Position numbers and translations under genes: made by a program. The notes beneath the pieces are model-generated. The model did not search any database, was not told where the DNA came from, and saw only the letters and a list, made by a program, of their open reading frames with translations. DNA of 28,351 bases, from the NCBI GenBank assembly GCA_946803715.1, contig CAMPET010000015.1, positions 478,266 through 506,616 of the forward strand, in the 5' to 3' direction. The stretch comes from Beroe ovata. Lineage: Eukaryota; Ctenophora; Nuda; Beroida; Beroidae. Of the stretch, positions 17,602 to 28,280 are shown piece after piece (the stretch's first letter is position 1; each line of letters starts with the position of its first letter).

Positions 17602-18582
17602 TCAGTTGTGATAATGAAGAAACCTCCGTCTCAAAATAAATGCTGTGATAACAACAAATGTTGCAGAATAAATATTATTTGATTTGTCGAGTAAAGTAAA
17701 AAAGTAAAAAATTAAAGTTGAAACTGGGTTTGTTTTATTGGTTGAACCACTTTTGATGGCAACATCAGCTTCCCAAGTAATATAAACAGGATAATGATCA
17801 CTAACTTGTTTTGCTATGTCATTTGTTAATTTCAAGTTTTGATCAAAATGATCAACTTCTAAGAGTGAAACTTGAGTTGAGTCTAAAGCACCGCACAGAA
17901 CAATCCTGTCATAAAAACATTCAGTGTTCATAGAAACCGTTGTATCTAGATGAGTCTGATTGAGCCATCTAAATCTGCTATCAGATACCATAACCAACTT
18001 TTCAAACTTAGTTTGAGAGAGATACCTACAGTCAGCATTCATGTCCCCCATGAAAAAGCCCTCAGATGGATAATCGTGGGATACTGCATAGTCATAAGCA
18101 GCAGGAAATTCGTCAAGTTCTTGGACCACATCATCTGGATCAATGTGAACACCAAACACTGTGAAATCTGGGAAACCACTTTCGACTGTAGAGAAATGGA
18201 CTGTCATAGGAGGCCTTGCAAAGAGGTCTTGCGCATTTTCATAGATCATTTGCTTGTTCATTATGAATTTTCTCGCGTCAAAGAATATTGCATACTGTTC
18301 CTTGTAGCTTGAGCGTCCTAATCTGGGGCTGATAATCATTGTCAGATTTGGTCGGACAGATAGGCAATCAGCCAGAAACTGATGCACGATGGTTTTGGAA
18401 GAATCTTTTATTTCCTGAATGAGAATCAAGTCATAACTTGTAACTATGTTCACGAGATGGTCCCTGATATGTTCCTTTGAATATTTAGTCTTGCCAAATG
18501 TTTGAATATTGAATGCTCCAATTTTGTAACCGCATTCCGTGACCGCTGTGAAGCTGCAGATTATAAGGAGGGATACTAACAT
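17602..18582 (-). CDS. DNase I-family secreted or membrane-anchored endonuclease
   Basis: A 326-residue intronless gene. DNase I enzymes are Ca/Mg-dependent extracellular or lysosomal endonucleases that nick DNA to 5'-phosphate ends. Residues 1-17 are a hydrophobic signal peptide. Catalytic and metal residues of the fold are present: N25 (GAFNIQTFG), E57 (LILIQEIKD), E95 (SYKEQY), H146 (FGVHIDPDD), D180 and N182 (MGDMNADC), D225 (YDRIV), and D262/H263 (SDHYPV). C185 and C222 match the conserved DNase I disulfide. Vertebrate DNase I is about 260 residues; the extra C-terminal 45 hold two hydrophobic stretches (about 287-298 and 304-317) followed by Arg-Arg-Arg. This suggests a membrane or GPI-type anchor like that reported for DNASE1L1. 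A close paralogue name cannot be assigned. Confidence 0.93.
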   Translation of the reverse strand: MLVSLLIICSFTAVTECGYKIGAFNIQTFGKTKYSKEHIRDHLVNIVTSYDLILIQEIKDSSKTIVHQFLADCLSVRPNLTMIISPRLGRSSYKEQYAIFFDARKFIMNKQMIYENAQDLFARPPMTVHFSTVESGFPDFTVFGVHIDPDDVVQELDEFPAAYDYAVSHDYPSEGFFMGDMNADCRYLSQTKFEKLVMVSDSRFRWLNQTHLDTTVSMNTECFYDRIVLCGALDSTQVSLLEVDHFDQNLKLTNDIAKQVSDHYPVYITWEADVAIKSGSTNKTNPVSTLIFYFFTLLDKSNNIYSATFVVITAFILRRRFLHYHN

Positions 18583-18590
18583 ACACTCGG

Positions 18591-18612
18591 CTAGTTTAAA
18601 ATGAAATGCATC
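18591..18612 (-). promoter_or_regulatory. 3' splice-site-like sequence before the nuclease start codon
   Basis: On the minus strand TTTCATTTTAAACTAG ends eight bases before the ATG. The T-rich run and TAG make a fair acceptor. Together with the AG one base before INTS14's ATG, it suggests very short leader exons or trans-splicing. Confidence 0.35.
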
Positions 18613-18808
18613 AGCGGTCAGTCGAATAGGGCAAAAAATTTAAAGGGAGCATCAAAAATTAACCACCGAGTAGATTGCAGAAATGGAAATCAAGACTGCA
18701 TTTGCAGAAATTTCAATTCTACAATAGGAGGGATCTTCAGAATAGCCCGAACTATCGTCCTTGCATGGAGAACAATCAGGCAGGCGGTTCCTACCTATTG
18801 AAAGTAAA

Positions 18809-18834
18809 AATTGAGTTCTTTAGGGAACTCAATT
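18809..18834. repeat. Inverted repeat, 10-bp perfect arms
   Basis: AATTGAGTTC and GAACTCAATT are separated by six bases (TTTAGG). It could form a small hairpin about 230 bp upstream of the nuclease start codon. No function is assigned; it may be a fossil of a small inverted-repeat element. Confidence 0.7.
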
Positions 18835-20500
18835 ATCTTTCAAACACCATAAAAAGACATTACGAATTTTCATAAGGTATGATTAATCTGAATTTTGGTT
18901 AATTTGAATTTTGGTATGAGTACCTAATACCTATTCACTTAGAAACAGATCACAAAATCTTTAGAATCAGTAAGATGTACTCAGACAGTGTATAAAATAG
19001 GCATGATGGCATGGAACATAATATAACATCATACACCATACACATCCCGGCTGTAAACAGAGTCTATTCTGTATCCTCTACTGTTTCTCTAACGCATCAT
19101 GTAAATATTACAGTTATGAGTTTAGAATTTCACGGGAGTTTCGACTATTCAACACGGCCCATCCTCACATCGGTCTGGATTCCAATGAATGATTTGCTCT
19201 GTCAACAGGTAATAATGATACCAATACACAGCATGTTGTGATCAACATGGACCAATTATACACAATGCATACCCATACTGTACCTACATAATTGGAATAT
19301 ATTACCTATGATTCAATATCCATGTTATGCTTAGGATCAGTTTTGATTACAGGGAGATAGACTATGATCCAAATCCTTCCTGGAAAATTCATTCTTATCT
19401 TCTTATAATCTTTTATTGTCAAAAAGCATCGTCGGATAGAAGTCGCGGTCTAGGAACCATGATCTGAACTAAAAAGCCACACCTCGGTTCTCACTTCTCT
19501 AGATCTATGTGACATATATTTATATACACGTGCTGAATTGACGATTATCGAAAATCTAGCGAGTGATTGAGAGGCATGTTTAGTTATGATCCATGCATTT
19601 TTACCGAATCTGAGGAAATTGATCATAAAACTATAAAACATGAGATGCTCGTCGTGATACTTGGAGTATCATGTCCCAATTTCTCAATGAGCAAGATCAG
19701 GAATCCCTCCAAAGTAGAACTCTACGTCATAAACAGATAAGATTGAGAAGGACTGAGTTCATTGAATTCAAGCGAGGTAAGCTGACCACCGAAAACGAAG
19801 AAAAGTGGAGGAAACATCAATACCTCTCTGAAACTGGGTTGATTAGCAGCTAACAATGTCGAACAGGATTGAGGATCATAGGCAGAGTTCTAGCATATAA
19901 TGTTCCCCTACCTGCATAACACATCACCATCTCATGAGATATTTATAAGCCGAGTGGAGGCAATTCCTGACAATTATCCACACAAAGGGTCGACTGAGAT
20001 GAAATCACAAAGCATTACTATGCTTCATGCCCCATTGATTCAAATGGACAATCGAGCCTATGGAATTGCTCCATATGGTAGGTGCCTACTGCCTATGTTC
20101 AATGATATTACAAAATATGATAATAAATATGCGATAACCAATCGGAAACAGAGCGGCGTATAATATTCCTAATATCAATGCTTGAAACGCAAATGAAACA
20201 ATTCACCCTACAAGCCCCGCTATCTTCTATGAGGCTGAGGAAGGGGCAGATTGAGTGACGCCCTAGCAGCTGTAGTTCCATAATTTAACTCAATTACCAA
20301 GTGACGAATCATGTAAATAACTAAAGAACAATGAAACATACAACTAATGCAGACGATTGCAAAGGATAGATATTAGCAGACCTTTGTTCTTTAAACATGA
20401 GTAATATTATAAGCAATAAAAATTATTTCAGAAAACCCATAATAGCTTTGCACATTATTTAACACACCTATTCGTGGTATATTGCGACTTTTCAAACACA
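18835..20500. other. Gene-poor stretch with one small open frame
   Basis: No recognised gene. The only frame with protein-like composition is the 60-codon one at 19671-19853 (listed separately). A small duplication, AATTTTGGTTAATTTGAATT, lies near 18890-18912. CACGTG occurs once at 19527-19532. Confidence 0.5.
19671..19853 (+). CDS. Possible small protein or first exon
   Basis: An ATG-led 60-codon frame, MSQFLNEQDQESLQSRTLRH and then a Lys/Arg/Glu-rich helical-looking stretch. TATAAA lies at 19632-19637, 39 bp upstream of the ATG. A donor-like GAG|GTAAGC lies inside, so it could instead be the first exon of a plus-strand gene. No family is recognised and the length is compatible with chance; low confidence. 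Confidence 0.2.
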   Translation: MSQFLNEQDQESLQSRTLRHKQIRLRRTEFIEFKRGKLTTENEEKWRKHQYLSETGLISS

Positions 20501-20522
20501 TACCCTCAACACGGGTGTATAC

Positions 20523-20725
20523 TGTGTGAATGTGTAGTGTGTGTGTATCTGTGTGATCGTGTGTGTTTGTGGGGGTTCGAGTGAATATTCGATAGGTATC
20601 TGTGTGTTGAGCTGCAGAAAATAACAAATATAAGAGGTCTACACTCGTATACCTTGGCACACTCCAGCGCTTTGTCATTGTTTGAATAACACACACACAC
20701 ACACACACGCACACACACACGCACA
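20523..20725. repeat. GT-rich and CA microsatellite tracts
   Basis: GT-rich sequence at about 20523-20572 and a CA tract at 20690-20724, in opposite orientation 120 bp apart, so the two could pair in a transcript. Translations through them are repeat artefacts. Confidence 0.88.
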
Positions 20726-20829
20726 TGTATAAAATGTACACGACTGATTCACAGGGAGGAAAACGTGAAATGTCACGCTCATTCTCCATCTTCTAGCTGG
20801 TACGTAACCGTGCCTGGCCACCTGTCTCA

Positions 20830-21690
20830 ATAATAATATGTACAACACAATGTAGGAAAACGTAACACTAAACCGTACAGGAGTCGCCTATGAGGAGATG
20901 CCATATTATGAATGTTGATTGTTGGCGATAAACCAACTTCGCCCTACAGCCGACACAATGTTTAAAACTTGTGTATATTGAATAGGGTTATGAATCAAAA
21001 CCAACAATATCTGCACCGAGAAGTTTAAATCGGTAGCTGGAGAACGGAGGGTAGCGAAACATAACCATCGATATACGTGTCACAGCTGTAGTATAAGACA
21101 CGTACCCAACACTATTCAGTATTCACTCATATATAACAGGTAGGTATTATACAACAACAGCGATAATATTTCTCCCGAGTTATCGATACATATTTTGCGC
21201 GAACGGGACTCTCCATTTTCTTGGCTCGGTTTGCAGAATTCTCGCGCGCACATATTCACACAGAAGTCTGCAGAAGCCCGCAAGGAGGACGTCCATTGCT
21301 GCTACTATAGATGGATATTATATAGCAAATTTACAAAAAATACAACAATATAACGTCGGGCAATCTTGGGAGACAATTAAAAGTTTTAACCAGACTATAG
21401 CAATAGTAGCAACAGCAGACGTTGTTGTATTATATATTTCATATTATAACGAGACAGTATCAGTTTATTACTGAGTACCCTGAGTTGAGAACATGCGATT
21501 GTGTGTTTGTGTTTGTGTTTGTGTGTTTGCGTGCAGACTGGGGGCTAGTGGTTGTGATGACAGCCAACTACCAATCAGACCTACCAGGATAGTTCGAGTC
21601 GGCCAAAATAGGTAGCCAGTCAGCGATATCATATTATTCTCTATAATGAGCCGATGTTTTATATTCTTATAATGTAGGTTTTTCTATTTT
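20830..21690. other. No gene seen
   Basis: AT-rich sequence without a convincing open frame on either strand. It contains a GTTTGTGT tract at about 21501-21530 and AT-rich runs near 21300-21470. Confidence 0.5.
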
Positions 21691-21694
21691 CTAA

Positions 21695-21787
21695 ACCACC
21701 TCACAAACAGACACACGAACAGACACCAAAACCACCTCACAAACAAACACACGAACAGACACCAAAACACACGTACGAACAGACATG
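21695..21787. repeat. 36-bp tandem repeat, about 2.5 copies
   Basis: Copies begin at 21695 and 21731 with ACCACCTCACAAACA, differing at one base; a shortened third copy follows. The unit length is a multiple of three, so minus-strand translations show a repeated Cys/Leu/Phe/Val pattern that is a repeat artefact. Confidence 0.9.
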
Positions 21788-22194
21788 CGAATAAAGAAAT
21801 ATTTACATGTACGGTTCTGGAGTCGGAGCCATTTTTGTGGCTTACTTTGGCGAAAGTATTATCATCAATACTATAACTATAAATGGGAGATGGAGAGGAC
21901 ACATTCGGTGTAGACTGATTATCAGACACATTTTATAACAAACTCGAGACTAGCTCGTAACTAAACCTGATTATTCAAAAGAGAAGACGACTCGCTGCAT
22001 ACGAATGAAGTATTTTGTAACGTCCATACTTTTTAACCGTTGTCTCGATACAATAGCTAACCATAATTTGACCATACCCAGCTAATTCAAATAGATCCAT
22101 TGTTTAATTTTTCGTTAATATAGAGCTCTACATTGTAATCATAGAAGGACCGAAAAGCATCATACACTGAAAACAAAGCCTTTATAAGCTACTC

Positions 22195-22210
22195 TCTGAT
22201 GATCATCAGA
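22195..22210. repeat. 16-bp perfect palindrome
   Basis: TCTGATGATCATCAGA reads identically on both strands. It could be a dimeric factor site; nothing adjacent supports a specific one. Confidence 0.6.
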
Positions 22211-24420
22211 CATTAAGTCTGTTAAGTTCGCATTTAGTGGATGTTATTCGAGCATAAATTAAACCGCTCGCAGTAACTATATACTATTTGAACTCGAACT
22301 CTCGAAATAATAAATATCAGTTAAATGTCGACAACAATATAACAATGCAAGCACTCTATTCATGTGTGAGACAGGGTTTCGCCTCGACCCCTAGTCGCCT
22401 AACTGTCTCATCAACATAGATAATATTGAATATTTTGCTTCATTCAAAAATGGGGTGCGCGCAAGATGTTTGACGAGAAGTAAGTGCTCGCAAGAAGTGA
22501 ACATTTTGACCCTTGATAATGAAGATGGAACAAGAAAAACGCGACAATTGTTCACCCCTCTCTCTCTTCCGTTCATCCACATTCTAATCTCGGAGGAAAA
22601 AACTACCATACAAGTGGGAAACAGGTGGTCTACTATTGAGGATGTCCGCTTCTATCTGGCAGACTGATTGATACACGTGTGTGTGTGCCACGCTGCCTCG
22701 ATGCAGGCCAACGAAACGTGAAGTGAATCATATATATAGCGTCGCACAAGATCAATTGTAAACCTATAGTTAGAATAACATGAACTCCTACTATATAAGA
22801 GCTACTTCTACAACTATATATAGTGAAGGAGTAGATTTACCGGCGGACGCAAGAGCTCATATATCGTTGCGGGAACCACGGACACATGGTAAATGGTCTA
22901 ATATTGCTCGCATCTCTCTCTCTCTCTCTTTTCTCTCTCTCTCTCGAACGCCCGATATATATATAATTGCGACGGCAGGCCAACGACCGATCCCTACCTT
23001 CGGCTGCTGCCGAGAGATGGATAGATCTCTGGGGAGAAGCTGCTAGGAGAGATAAGTACTGGAGAGAGAGAAAGAGAGTGGAGTTGTTGGCGGATACGGC
23101 AAGTTATTATATTTCAGTGGTTATGTTAGCTACTACTAGATCATTGATATAAGACCGGAATCAAGCAACTCGAGAACTGTATGGTATAGATCGTCATGGC
23201 ATTGCGATTATAATAACCTTCCCGTGTCTATACCTGCAGCTGATCAAGGCATTGTTCAAACAAAATCGGCATCATAAGTTTTCACGATCGCTCTCTCTCT
23301 TCCGCTCTCTCCCTTTCCGCTTTTTCTAAACCGAGATTCGACAATGACTAAGCATACGGTGCATCATAGTTCGGTTTACTAACAAAAGAATCCATGTTTA
23401 CCACCCCCGATACTCAAATCAAAGATCTGTACAGTAAGAGGATTGGGGAAGCTGTGGTCATCGTTCTTGAAAGAAGAGAGAAGGGAGAGAGATTCTTCAC
23501 TAATATCATGAGCCTTTGTGTAACGAAGCACCATGAATAGGGACAGCAACTCTGGAAAACATGGTGTTCTTGAATCGTATCGTGAGGGAGAATAAAAAGA
23601 GAGGAAGAGAGAAAGCGAGGGAGAAGGGGTGGGTTAGAGAGTGATAAAAGGAACGAGATCTGGGAAAGAGAGAGAAGGTAAAACAGACACAACTTCAACC
23701 AACATTGGGGCAGGCCAAGAACTAAGAAGAAAAGTAATGAATAAGTATGAGTATGAGTATCAGATGAAAATACTAGAATAATGCCACGCTTTTCAGTATG
23801 AACTCTTTCCAAAACAGGGGGAGCTGCAGAAAGAATGATGATGACCTCTCTCTTCACACAGGACACCGTGATTACCATCCTATGGGAGAATGAGACAAAG
23901 AGAGCCCTGGAATAACTCAATATATATATCATAATGTTGGAGTAGAGTTCCTCCTCATACATATATTCGGCTGGGTGGGGGACAATGAGTCGTGCAGTTG
24001 TGGGTGGGTATAAAATATACTGATGTAGTCTAGACGATATTATAGTCAGACGAAAAGACCCAAGACGAGGCTAACCGAAGCGGGGAAATAAGAAGAAGGA
24101 TACCATGGTCTAAAAAGATAAAAAATCCGATGTTTCTGGATAGATAGAACTCGCGCCGATCTCCTGAGCTGGAATATTGTCAATGGGTGTTTGCTGTTCC
24201 GCTGCCGAGCAAGAAGGTACTATACAGTATACACTATAGTCTATTCACTATTATACAGGGGTGGTTTCTGTGCGTCCACAAGTTCTTTTCAAGGTTATAA
24301 AGGGGATAGAAAATATACTCTCTGAGCAAGGTGACTTTGTAAAGAATGGACCTCTCTCAAACGAGCAAAGATGCCAATGATGTAGAAACGATCAGTACCT
24401 TAACCCTACCAATAGTTTTG
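22211..24420. other. Gene-poor stretch with CT/GA-rich tracts
   Basis: No gene is recognised on either strand. Features are a CT tract at about 22913-22944, a second CT-rich patch at 23287-23315, GA-rich patches at 23062-23078 and 23592-23690, and a small TATGAG repeat near 23747-23760. The 182-codon minus-strand frame at 23414-23962 owes its openness to this purine/pyrimidine bias. Confidence 0.5.
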
Positions 24421-24428
24421 AAATTTAG

Positions 24429-24475
24429 AAAAAAAAAGTGTGAGGTAACCTCACACCTCAATCATCGAGATTGAA
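24429..24475 (-). other. Two adjacent stem-loops followed by a T9 run
   Basis: On the minus strand a TCAATC-TCGAT-GATTGA hairpin is followed by a stem with 9-bp perfect arms (GTGTGAGGT, one base, ACCTCACAC) and then nine Ts. Hairpin plus T-run is the shape of a 3' end of a small RNA transcribed by polymerase III, but no promoter boxes were identified, so this is only a candidate structure. Confidence 0.4.
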
Positions 24476-25061
24476 GTAATAGAAATCTAACAGCATTTCT
24501 AAATAGACGCAAAAAATAGAAGACATGGGTCACTCTTTTTGTTTGGATTATGTAACATATGTTTTATGTTATGTGCATAAAATGAACTATAAAACGCAAA
24601 CACAAAACACACACGCACAACACTTTATTGAGAGATCGGAGCGTCGTAATATATATATATCGCAGCAAAATTGCGCTATTAGCATAAAACGCATATTATA
24701 TTTTTGAAGTTTTGAGTCGATAATGCAAAAGAAATGCATTGAACATTTGAACACCTTGTGCACGACGTAAGGGTCAGGCTAGATGCGTGACGCAACTGTC
24801 GGACTAAACTGTGGAAGATTCTCCCCTCCCCCAAATGCGTGACATTCTCTCTGTTCACAACTGCAGATAGAAATAACGAGAATTTGAACGCTATTATTAT
24901 GAATTCAAAGTAAGTGCTTACGGAGCCGTTTTGACCGCGTGAGTCTATTTTTTGGTAATAAAACATTTTATCAAATCGGGCCGATGCAAAGTTTTAGAGT
25001 GAGTACGAATAATAATAAAGGTCGGAGCAGGTTTATCAGTGGAAGTTCATGCTTCCGTGTA

Positions 25062-25137
25062 CTGCACATGTGACATGATGAACTGCACATGTGACATGAT
25101 GAACTGCACATGTGACATGATGAACTGCACATGTGAC
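25062..25137. repeat. 21-bp tandem repeat with an E-box in every unit
   Basis: Units of CTGCACATGTGACATGATGAA begin at 25062, 25083 and 25104, with a partial fourth at 25125. Each contains the palindrome CACATGTG (E-box CATGTG type). The 21-bp period places the sites on the same DNA face, about two helical turns apart. As 21 is divisible by three, both strands stay open and show a seven-residue repeat. Confidence 0.93.
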
Positions 25138-25249
25138 CAAGCAGGAACAGGTTACAAAATTTTGCAATACGCGAACCAATGTGATGAACCGATTCGAGGA
25201 GAAGCAATATCACAACTACATTTAGAAAAAGAAAATGATAGTTAACTTC

Positions 25250-26230
25250 GAACTGAGGTAATATGATTTTTAATTGTTATCAATTGGTTGAATCCTGAGT
25301 CACGAACAAGCACACAAAAAACCACCACTTTCATAGCGGGAAGCCGAAAAACCGCTCTACACAAAGATCTCCACATTTTGACAAACAGCTCATTCAGAAG
25401 GAATGAGAGAGAGGGAGATTGTCAGAGAGTTCTATAACAACGATTGTGTCACTCTCATGGAATAGCTTATAACCACTGTAAATTACTGCAATAGGGAAAT
25501 GAATAATAGATAAATATTATTCGGGTACTATTAGAATGTAAGGAAACTATAAACCACAGCAAATAATGCAACATAAAATATTATGTTACGGGTAAATAAT
25601 ATTCCGTTTATTGTTTGTGTTAGGAAACAATTCATGCACACGCGATACATATTACCCTACATTGTGGGGGGGGACCTTGAAAAATCATTAAAACTTACCC
25701 ATCTATAACGTAATAGCTGGTATAGGTACCGATTACCGAAACATTTTTTGAAAAACAATATACTGCAAGATGTTTTTTCTTTTATTTTCGAGTTGTTGTA
25801 GAAACCGCTGGATAGGGGAAAAATAATAAAAATGATAAGTTCAGTGCTGTATGGCCGAGGCTATAAAAGGGCAACAAAACAGAAAGTGCTAATTGGGATG
25901 CGACATATTATTATAGTGCATTATATTAAACAAATCTCCACATACATAATATTGGTTTATCTACCTATAAACTGGTTTTACAACAATACAATACGTTGAT
26001 GCGTGTGTATGTGTGTGTGTGTGTTTGTGCGTGAGTATATGTGATTATGTGTAACAATGTAACACAATATTCGGCATGTTATGTATAATATGGTGGACAG
26101 TAGCTCTCAATAACTCAACACAGGTGATGGGTAACAAAAAACAGCTACAACAAAGACAGAGAGAAACACAGAAGGAGAGAGCAGACACCCCCACACACAC
26201 AGAGGAAAAATAACCTACACATATCTTCTT
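25250..26230. other. No gene seen; GT tract
   Basis: AT-rich, with a TG tract at about 26000-26032 and a short CA tract at 26190-26202. No open frame of interest is present. Confidence 0.5.
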
Positions 26231-26339
26231 ACATAAATTATGATGAAATATTATGTTTTAGATTAGAATGCGGTGAAATTGATATATCAGGACTTGTTCC
26301 TAGGGAAGGTGCCCGTGAGCGAGGTTTAACCAACCACAT

Positions 26340-26930
26340 GCCGAACCATCTGTCACGTGACTTATCGCAGCCAATGGGAGGCCAGATGTGCCATAATATG
26401 CAGAACACATGAGCGCCCGAAGGAAGGGAGATAACACTTAATTTCATAAATTCAATAGCACGATAGTATTTAAGGAGAGTGCGAATGAATGAAGAGGAAT
26501 GAGTCACGTGTTGGGTTTGTGGTTCCCATGCGACGGTCACGTGATTTATCACGTGCCTCTTCACTCGGTGTCTGAATACCGGATACAATGAAACGTGCGT
26601 CGCGCTGCGAGATACTCGGGGGATGGGTGAGTTCAGAACACACCATGAGAACTGTTACCAGTGTGATGGGGTGCGTCACTTACCCGCCGGACCAATGAAC
26701 AGTGCTGGGCACCTACAAAACCAGCCAATCATCGGCCTTTATTGGCGACACGTGGTGGCAAGGATAATCCAATAAGGAAGTATATGAGATACATCTGAAT
26801 TCATAATAAGGGGAATATATGATTATCGCATATGAGATTTATCAGCACATATTATAAAAAGGGGCCTCTTTGTCCAGAGGATATATTTGCTAAAATCCAC
26901 CCCCACAGCAGAATGTACCACGTGATCAGC
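26340..26930. promoter_or_regulatory. E-box/CCAAT-rich promoter-like region
   Basis: Six CACGTG sites occur at 26354, 26515, 26538, 26550, 26749 and 26919; the first is in the full palindrome GTCACGTGAC, the type bound by TFEB/MITF/USF-like bHLH-ZIP factors. CCAAT boxes in both orientations lie at about 26371, 26691, 26725 and 26741. Two donor-like sites point outward: minus-strand CGG|GTAAGT (GT at 26683-26682) and plus-strand TGG|GTGAGT (26627), the latter following an ATG at 26588. The local GC content is above that of its surroundings. This looks like a CpG-poor, possibly bidirectional promoter; the gene it serves is not evident. Confidence 0.45.
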
Positions 26931-28270
26931 TGTAGTGCGTGTATATTTTCCATGAGTAATTCAATGCAAAAAGGCCGGCAGCTGGGGCCTTATCTAATGT
27001 GTCAAATAGGAACCACCCAACGTTAGATTGAAGAGAAACAATATAATATAGATTATTCATGGTTCACTATGCTTTACACGCTGACTGGGCGAAGATGGGA
27101 GTGTGCGCTGTGCATTGTCTGTGTGCAGCAGCTGTGCGTTCTGTATAATAACATGACTTATTACTCCAGATCATGAAGTTCTCTACAGTCTAACACAAGC
27201 GAGGATGAAAGAGAATGAGACTCCCGCCCTTCTTTCCCCATTTCCCCTGCTAGTAATTGAACAACTCCTTTCTGAGTCTCCTTGGGCTTCTTCAACCTCA
27301 CTCATTTCAGATTATCTTTCAGTCTCATTACGGCTCTTGCCAATTTCCTCGCTGCACAGTCAGGTTTGTATATCACTTATAAGTATTATTTGGGTTATTT
27401 CAAAACTGATGATTTGGAGCGAGTAATGAATCATATATGCTCATTATTGTCAGAGGGGAAATGAATTGTCAATTAAATATCAACCTAATCACAAAATCAT
27501 AAAGATTAAAATAAACTTTAATTTTAGAATATAGTATAACGATCCTTTATAATATGATCACTTATGTTAAAATATATCATACGAACATAAGCTTCATAGA
27601 GTATGAAGAATTTGGAGTAGATTCGAATATGAGAGGGCTGACGTTAATCAGGCAATTAAACCAAACGACGAAGGCTTTGATTCGGAAATACACGTGTAGT
27701 AAAATTTCAACCGCGGAGGGAAACAGGGTATGCGGTATAATATTGGGTTATCCGTTCAACCTCGAGAGACTGCTTTATAAAAGAGTAGATGTTGGATGCG
27801 TGTGGGAGACGACGGGCAATGTCTGGATAATGGATATTTGCACAATGTTCATCGGTCATGCATTGAGTACAGCTCTTCGTGAGTATTGAGTGTCGAGTCA
27901 CTCTTGTTTTGCTAAAACGGCAAACAAGTAATTATGGTGCCCTTTACCCAAGGAGATGGTTTGAGTAAAGCTGATTGGTGATCAATAGCTAGGGCAATGT
28001 TTTGAGATACCGGAATGAAAGCAAAATAAACGCACGGAACTCGGAATTATCGCTATATCATTATACCTAGTAGTGTGTTGATTTTCGATCAATCTGTCAC
28101 CTCAGGATAGGCTAGGGGAGACCCTCCAGTAATCTAGGCATTACACAACATCACGTGATAAAAAACACACGCTAACATGCAAAAACAACCGAACATGCAC
28201 CCAACGTCAACTATTGACTCCTACTGTCGGCGACTTCATGGCCGTAAGACATCCATTCACGAACGTCACG
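26931..28270. other. No gene recognised near the right edge
   Basis: A 111-codon plus-strand frame (27554-27889) starts with ATG but has no recognisable motif and is of chance length. CACGTG occurs at 27691 and 28152. No RNA gene is seen. Confidence 0.45.
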
Positions 28271-28280
28271 GTACATTTCC

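Noticed and set aside
15938-18582. INTS14 and nuclease genes as retrocopies
   Set aside because: Both lack introns in the coding part, but no poly(A) tract or target-site duplication is seen, and the frames are intact with conserved functional residues.
18601-18875. Small plus-strand frames opposite the nuclease 5' region
   Set aside because: They overlap the hairpin and the nuclease leader and have no coding signature.
21804-21929. Minus-strand frame beginning SDNQSTPNVSSPSPIYSYS, a possible first exon of the FYR gene
   Set aside because: It looks protein-like and has phase-0 donors (AAA|GTAAGC, CAT|GTAAAT), but there is no in-frame ATG (it opens with GTG just after a TAA) and the possible acceptor is poor. 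Kept only as a lead.
23414-23962. 182-codon minus-strand frame
   Set aside because: It runs through GA/CT-biased sequence that lacks stops; the translation is Leu/Ser/Phe-rich without any family motif.
24971-25245. Cys/Met-rich repeat proteins on both strands
   Set aside because: Both are by-products of the 21-bp tandem repeat, whose length keeps all frames open.
27554-27889. 111-codon plus-strand frame near the right edge
   Set aside because: Chance length, no recognised domain, no supporting promoter or poly(A) signal seen.
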